Positions 5,876-8,369 of a stretch of DNA of 8,369 nucleotides are shown piece by piece (the first letter of the stretch is position 1; every line of letters starts with the position of its first letter). The notes beneath the pieces are model-generated. The model had not been told where the DNA came from. It did not search any database and worked only from the letters and a program-made list of their open reading frames with translations. The translations under genes and the position numbers were made by a program. This DNA is from Bacteroidota bacterium (lineage in GTDB: Bacteria; Bacteroidota; Kryptoniia; Kryptoniales; JAKASW01), in assembly GCA_021796055.1 (NCBI GenBank), contig JAJYOS010000248.1:1-8369 (forward strand), given 5' to 3'.

Positions 5876-8173
5876 TTATTTGATCAATGCCATTTTCTTG
5901 ACGCTTAGGTAACTGCTAGCATGTAGCTCATAAAAATAGACTCCACTTGCGAATCTCCTTGCGTCAAATAACGCAACATAGTTTCCCGCTCTCTCCGTAC
6001 CTGAAAATAGAGTCGCAACTTCCTGACCAAGTACATTGTAAACTTTCAAGGTCACAAAGCTGCTTCTTGGGATGGAATAACCAATCTGTGTTGTGGGGTT
6101 GAAAGGATTCGGATAATTCTGCGAGAGTGAGAATGTCTTTGGGCCACCGCTGGGTTCCTCGATTGCCGTAAGTTCCGCACCAGTCGTGAATTTCCAGGTA
6201 GCAGAATATGCGCTCGATCCCAGAGCGTTCAATGCTGCTACGTGCCAATAATAAGTTGTGTTTGAATCGAGCGCAAATGCCGGAGACACCGACGTGTCGG
6301 TTACGACCGTATCAAGAAGCACGTTCTGACGCAGGAACATACCGAGTGAATCGCCGCTTGTGTAAACGGGATAACCTGTGGCGGCCTGAAAGTGATAGCT
6401 TTCTGCGTAATGAGAACCCCGCCAGGAAAAGATCGTGTTCCGGGCAACGACAGTAGCAAGGAGCGCGGGCAAAAGGTTCGCTGGAGTTGGAGCAAAAGCC
6501 ACCGCTGTACCTGTTTTGAACGCTTGAGTTGCTGAGTAGCCGCTCGCACCTCCGACGTTTACTGCACTGACATGCCAGTAATATGTTTTGTTGGAATCAA
6601 GAGGCTGAGACAGCTTCAGCGAAGTATCCGAGACTACGGTATCGACAACCACGCTTTGCGAGCGGTAAGTCCCGTCCCCGTTTTCCAGAGAATCGGTTGC
6701 AATCTGGACGCGGTAGGAAATCTGGAAATATGATGCCGAAGGATTCCACGTGACCAGCGCGTCTTCAGCGACGTTGCTCGCGGACGTTGCCGGAGATGCC
6801 GGAGTGGGCACCGTCGGCACGGGCACCCCGGGAAGTTGATGGGACACGCTGTAAATCCTGGGCGTGCCGCTTAGCGTATCAGTGAAACTGCTTGAGCTGA
6901 CCTGCAATGTACCGCTGTCGGAATTTGTGTTCACCCAGTAAATTGTTCTCGCGGTATCCGGCAGAGACAGAGAAGCCAAAGGGAAACTCACTTGATGAGA
7001 AGCCCCGGTCGTCCATGCGGCCACCTTGACCGAATCCCCGGCATTTTCCATCACCAGGATGACGTCCGACGCGTCACCATCGTTGTATCGTCCGCTCACA
7101 CGGTAGCCTGACAGCTCCCGTGTCAAGACAGTGACTGTGATGTAAGCCGGCTTCGGGTTAAGGTAATAATCGACGACTCCGCGATGCCGCCCGATTTTAT
7201 CTATCAAACCGTCGTTCATCCAGTCATACCAGATCGATAGCGGAACGCCGGAATACAGGTTGAAGAGCTGCATGCGGGCAAAGTAATCTGCCTGTGTCTG
7301 GCGAGACACTCCTCCCAGTGATGGCGAGCAGGTGGAATACCCCCACTCGCTGCTGACGATAGGGATAGTATCTCCAGCGGGAGCGTACTGAGCAATGAGT
7401 GCTCTCACATTCTGAAAATCAGAGCCAACCGTCTCAGGCACTCTGGGCGGTGGTGGATTATCGCGATAGGGATGGAGACTCACCGCGTTTATATATTTGA
7501 GCGCACCGGCGCTGAATAATGTGTCGAGATAAGCCAGCTGTATTCCAGCCATAGCGGGAGCTATTATAGTCGCGGTTGGGTCGGCCTGACGCATCGCTTT
7601 GCTCGCCGCAGCCACCATAGCCTCGTATTGTCGCGCATTGTGACCCGGCTCCCAGTTGATAGTATTGTTCGGTTCATTCCATATCTCCCACACGACATGA
7701 TGCCCCGCAAAATGTTTGACCGCCGCAGCCGCAAAGGCTGAATATCCGGCGAGGTCGGCCGAATCCACCACAGCCGAGATCGTACTGCTGGCGTAAAGGG
7801 TATCGTTGTAATCGAGAATGAAGAGCGCCCTGATGCCACGCTGGTCCAACTCCGAGACGAGAGTATCGTATGGAGTCCAATCGTAGACCCCTTTCGTTGT
7901 CTCAATGTCCTGCCAGTACATATCCATCCTGATGAATTTGAACCCTGCCGCCGCTATCATGTCGAGCATATAACGATTTATAGGACCGTATGATGGGTCT
8001 TCAACATTTTCTCGGTTAGACCACATTGAAGCACCGTTGACGAAGTGAATATTTACACCGACTCCGTCGGGAAAGACCAGCGGGGGAAGATTGGAAGGTT
8101 GAGTCTGTGCAAACAGCAGCGCGTTCGGCAAGATAATCAAGAGAAACAACGAGGGAACAAATCTCTTCAACAT
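5876..8173 (-). CDS. Secreted clan GH-A glycoside hydrolase with two FN3-like domains and a T9SS C-terminal sorting domain
   Basis: Predicted extracellular polysaccharide hydrolase of 765 residues. Residues 1-22 form a Sec signal peptide (Lys-Arg, then a hydrophobic core, cleavage near FAQ-T). A (beta/alpha)8-type domain follows at about 35-345. IWNEPN at 164-169 puts the probable acid/base at Glu167, SLHPY is at 232-236, and SSEWGY at 274-279 puts the probable nucleophile at Glu276. This is the clan GH-A layout (GH5/GH39-like); I cannot fix the family or substrate. A linker/beta region precedes two fibronectin-III-like domains at about 457-555 and 560-665, each with TYYWHV.A.N..G.S.YSAT. The tail at about 682-765 has NYPNPFNPTTQ, VYNVLGQEV and GVYFYEL, typical of T9SS sorting domains. 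The frame is open up to 8317, but I chose the ATG at 8173 because it begins the signal peptide and has GGAGG nine bases upstream. It is the first gene of the apparent operon. Confidence 0.9.
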   Translation of the reverse strand: MLKRFVPSLFLLIILPNALLFAQTQPSNLPPLVFPDGVGVNIHFVNGASMWSNRENVEDPSYGPINRYMLDMIAAAGFKFIRMDMYWQDIETTKGVYDWTPYDTLVSELDQRGIRALFILDYNDTLYASSTISAVVDSADLAGYSAFAAAAVKHFAGHHVVWEIWNEPNNTINWEPGHNARQYEAMVAAASKAMRQADPTATIIAPAMAGIQLAYLDTLFSAGALKYINAVSLHPYRDNPPPPRVPETVGSDFQNVRALIAQYAPAGDTIPIVSSEWGYSTCSPSLGGVSRQTQADYFARMQLFNLYSGVPLSIWYDWMNDGLIDKIGRHRGVVDYYLNPKPAYITVTVLTRELSGYRVSGRYNDGDASDVILVMENAGDSVKVAAWTTGASHQVSFPLASLSLPDTARTIYWVNTNSDSGTLQVSSSSFTDTLSGTPRIYSVSHQLPGVPVPTVPTPASPATSASNVAEDALVTWNPSASYFQISYRVQIATDSLENGDGTYRSQSVVVDTVVSDTSLKLSQPLDSNKTYYWHVSAVNVGGASGYSATQAFKTGTAVAFAPTPANLLPALLATVVARNTIFSWRGSHYAESYHFQAATGYPVYTSGDSLGMFLRQNVLLDTVVTDTSVSPAFALDSNTTYYWHVAALNALGSSAYSATWKFTTGAELTAIEEPSGGPKTFSLSQNYPNPFNPTTQIGYSIPRSSFVTLKVYNVLGQEVATLFSGTERAGNYVALFDARRFASGVYFYELHASSYLSVKKMALIK

Positions 8174-8182
8174 ACTAATAAA

Positions 8183-8187
8183 CCTCC
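8183..8187 (-). promoter_or_regulatory. Ribosome binding site GGAGG for the GH-A hydrolase
   Basis: The minus strand reads GGAGGTTTATTAGTATG, with nine bases between GGAGG and the ATG at 8173. This site and the signal peptide that begins right after it decide the start against the longer open frame reaching 8317. Confidence 0.8.
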
Positions 8188-8224
8188 AAAACGATGAGGA
8201 TGAGTCTTCAAAACCATAGATTAA

Positions 8225-8253
8225 GGGATAAGATATTCCGGTGCACCGGTCAA
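8225..8253 (-). promoter_or_regulatory. Candidate sigma-70-like promoter of the operon
   Basis: The minus strand has TTGACC (8248-8253, five of six to the -35 consensus), a 17-base spacer, and TATCCC (8225-8230, three of six to the -10 consensus). Transcription would start near 8218, leaving a leader of about 45 bases. The weak -10 makes this tentative, and a Bacteroidota-type promoter (TAnnTTTG) would look different. No clean match to that form was seen; TATGGTTTTG just downstream is one base too long. Confidence 0.35.
8238..8249. promoter_or_regulatory. 12-bp perfect palindrome CCGGTGCACCGG, candidate operator
   Basis: The perfect palindrome CCGGTGCACCGG overlaps the last two bases of the candidate -35 box and fills the start of the spacer, about 65 bases before the start codon. 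That is where a repressor (for example of the LacI or another sugar-responsive family) would block RNA polymerase. No regulator gene is in the window, so the binding partner is unknown. Confidence 0.35.
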
Positions 8254-8369
8254 CCTGCAACTTACCGATTTGTCGCTTGCTTTGATTGTCACCAAGTGCC
8301 CCTCCTCGCCGACACATGTTATTGTGGCGGGGTTATGATTCAAAACAAGAAGTGAGAGAGGAAGCCTGA

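Noticed and set aside
8174..8317. N-terminal extension of the GH-A hydrolase to 8317
   Set aside because: The extension would put 48 residues before a clear signal peptide, and the GGAGG site serves the ATG at 8173.

Overview
The window looks like part of a carbohydrate-degradation locus from a Gram-negative bacterium with a type IX secretion system (T9SS), probably in the Bacteroidota/Ignavibacteria neighbourhood. The main clue is the C-terminus of the 765-residue hydrolase, which has the NYPNPFNP...VYNVLGQEV...GVYFYEL pattern of T9SS sorting domains in those lineages. The phylum is an inference. No rRNA or housekeeping gene is present to confirm it.

Every supported gene reads on the minus strand, so transcription runs from the right edge to the left. 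A possible promoter with a 12-bp palindrome lies at about 8225-8253. It is followed by a secreted clan GH-A glycosidase with two fibronectin-III-like domains and a T9SS tail (5876-8173). Next come an orphan GH79-type C-terminal beta-domain (5468-5860), a sodium:solute symporter overlapping it by ATGA (3957-5471), and a full-length GH92 alpha-mannosidase (1597-3939, 17 bases after the symporter). The last coding traces are broken pieces of a DUF6259-like glycosidase-type gene (836-1590). Spacing is very tight throughout, which suggests one operon.

The leftmost 835 bases hold no credible gene. They contain several inverted-repeat structures: a 191-base element with 20-base perfect inverted ends, an 11-base inverted repeat, a 17-base-stem hairpin, and a 105-base nested palindrome just downstream of the last gene remnant.

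A plausible joint role is as follows. The T9SS-exported hydrolase attacks a polysaccharide at the cell surface, GH92 trims alpha-mannosyl residues in the periplasm, and the symporter imports a released sugar or uronate. The GH79 fragment suggests that glucuronic-acid-containing glycans were once a substrate too.

The most notable feature is decay by deletion. Two other glycosidase-type genes survive only as fragments, with junctions at or near the stop codons of intact neighbours, while the GH-A, symporter and GH92 genes remain open. I found no defence system, CRISPR array, transposase or RNA gene, and no convincing new system.
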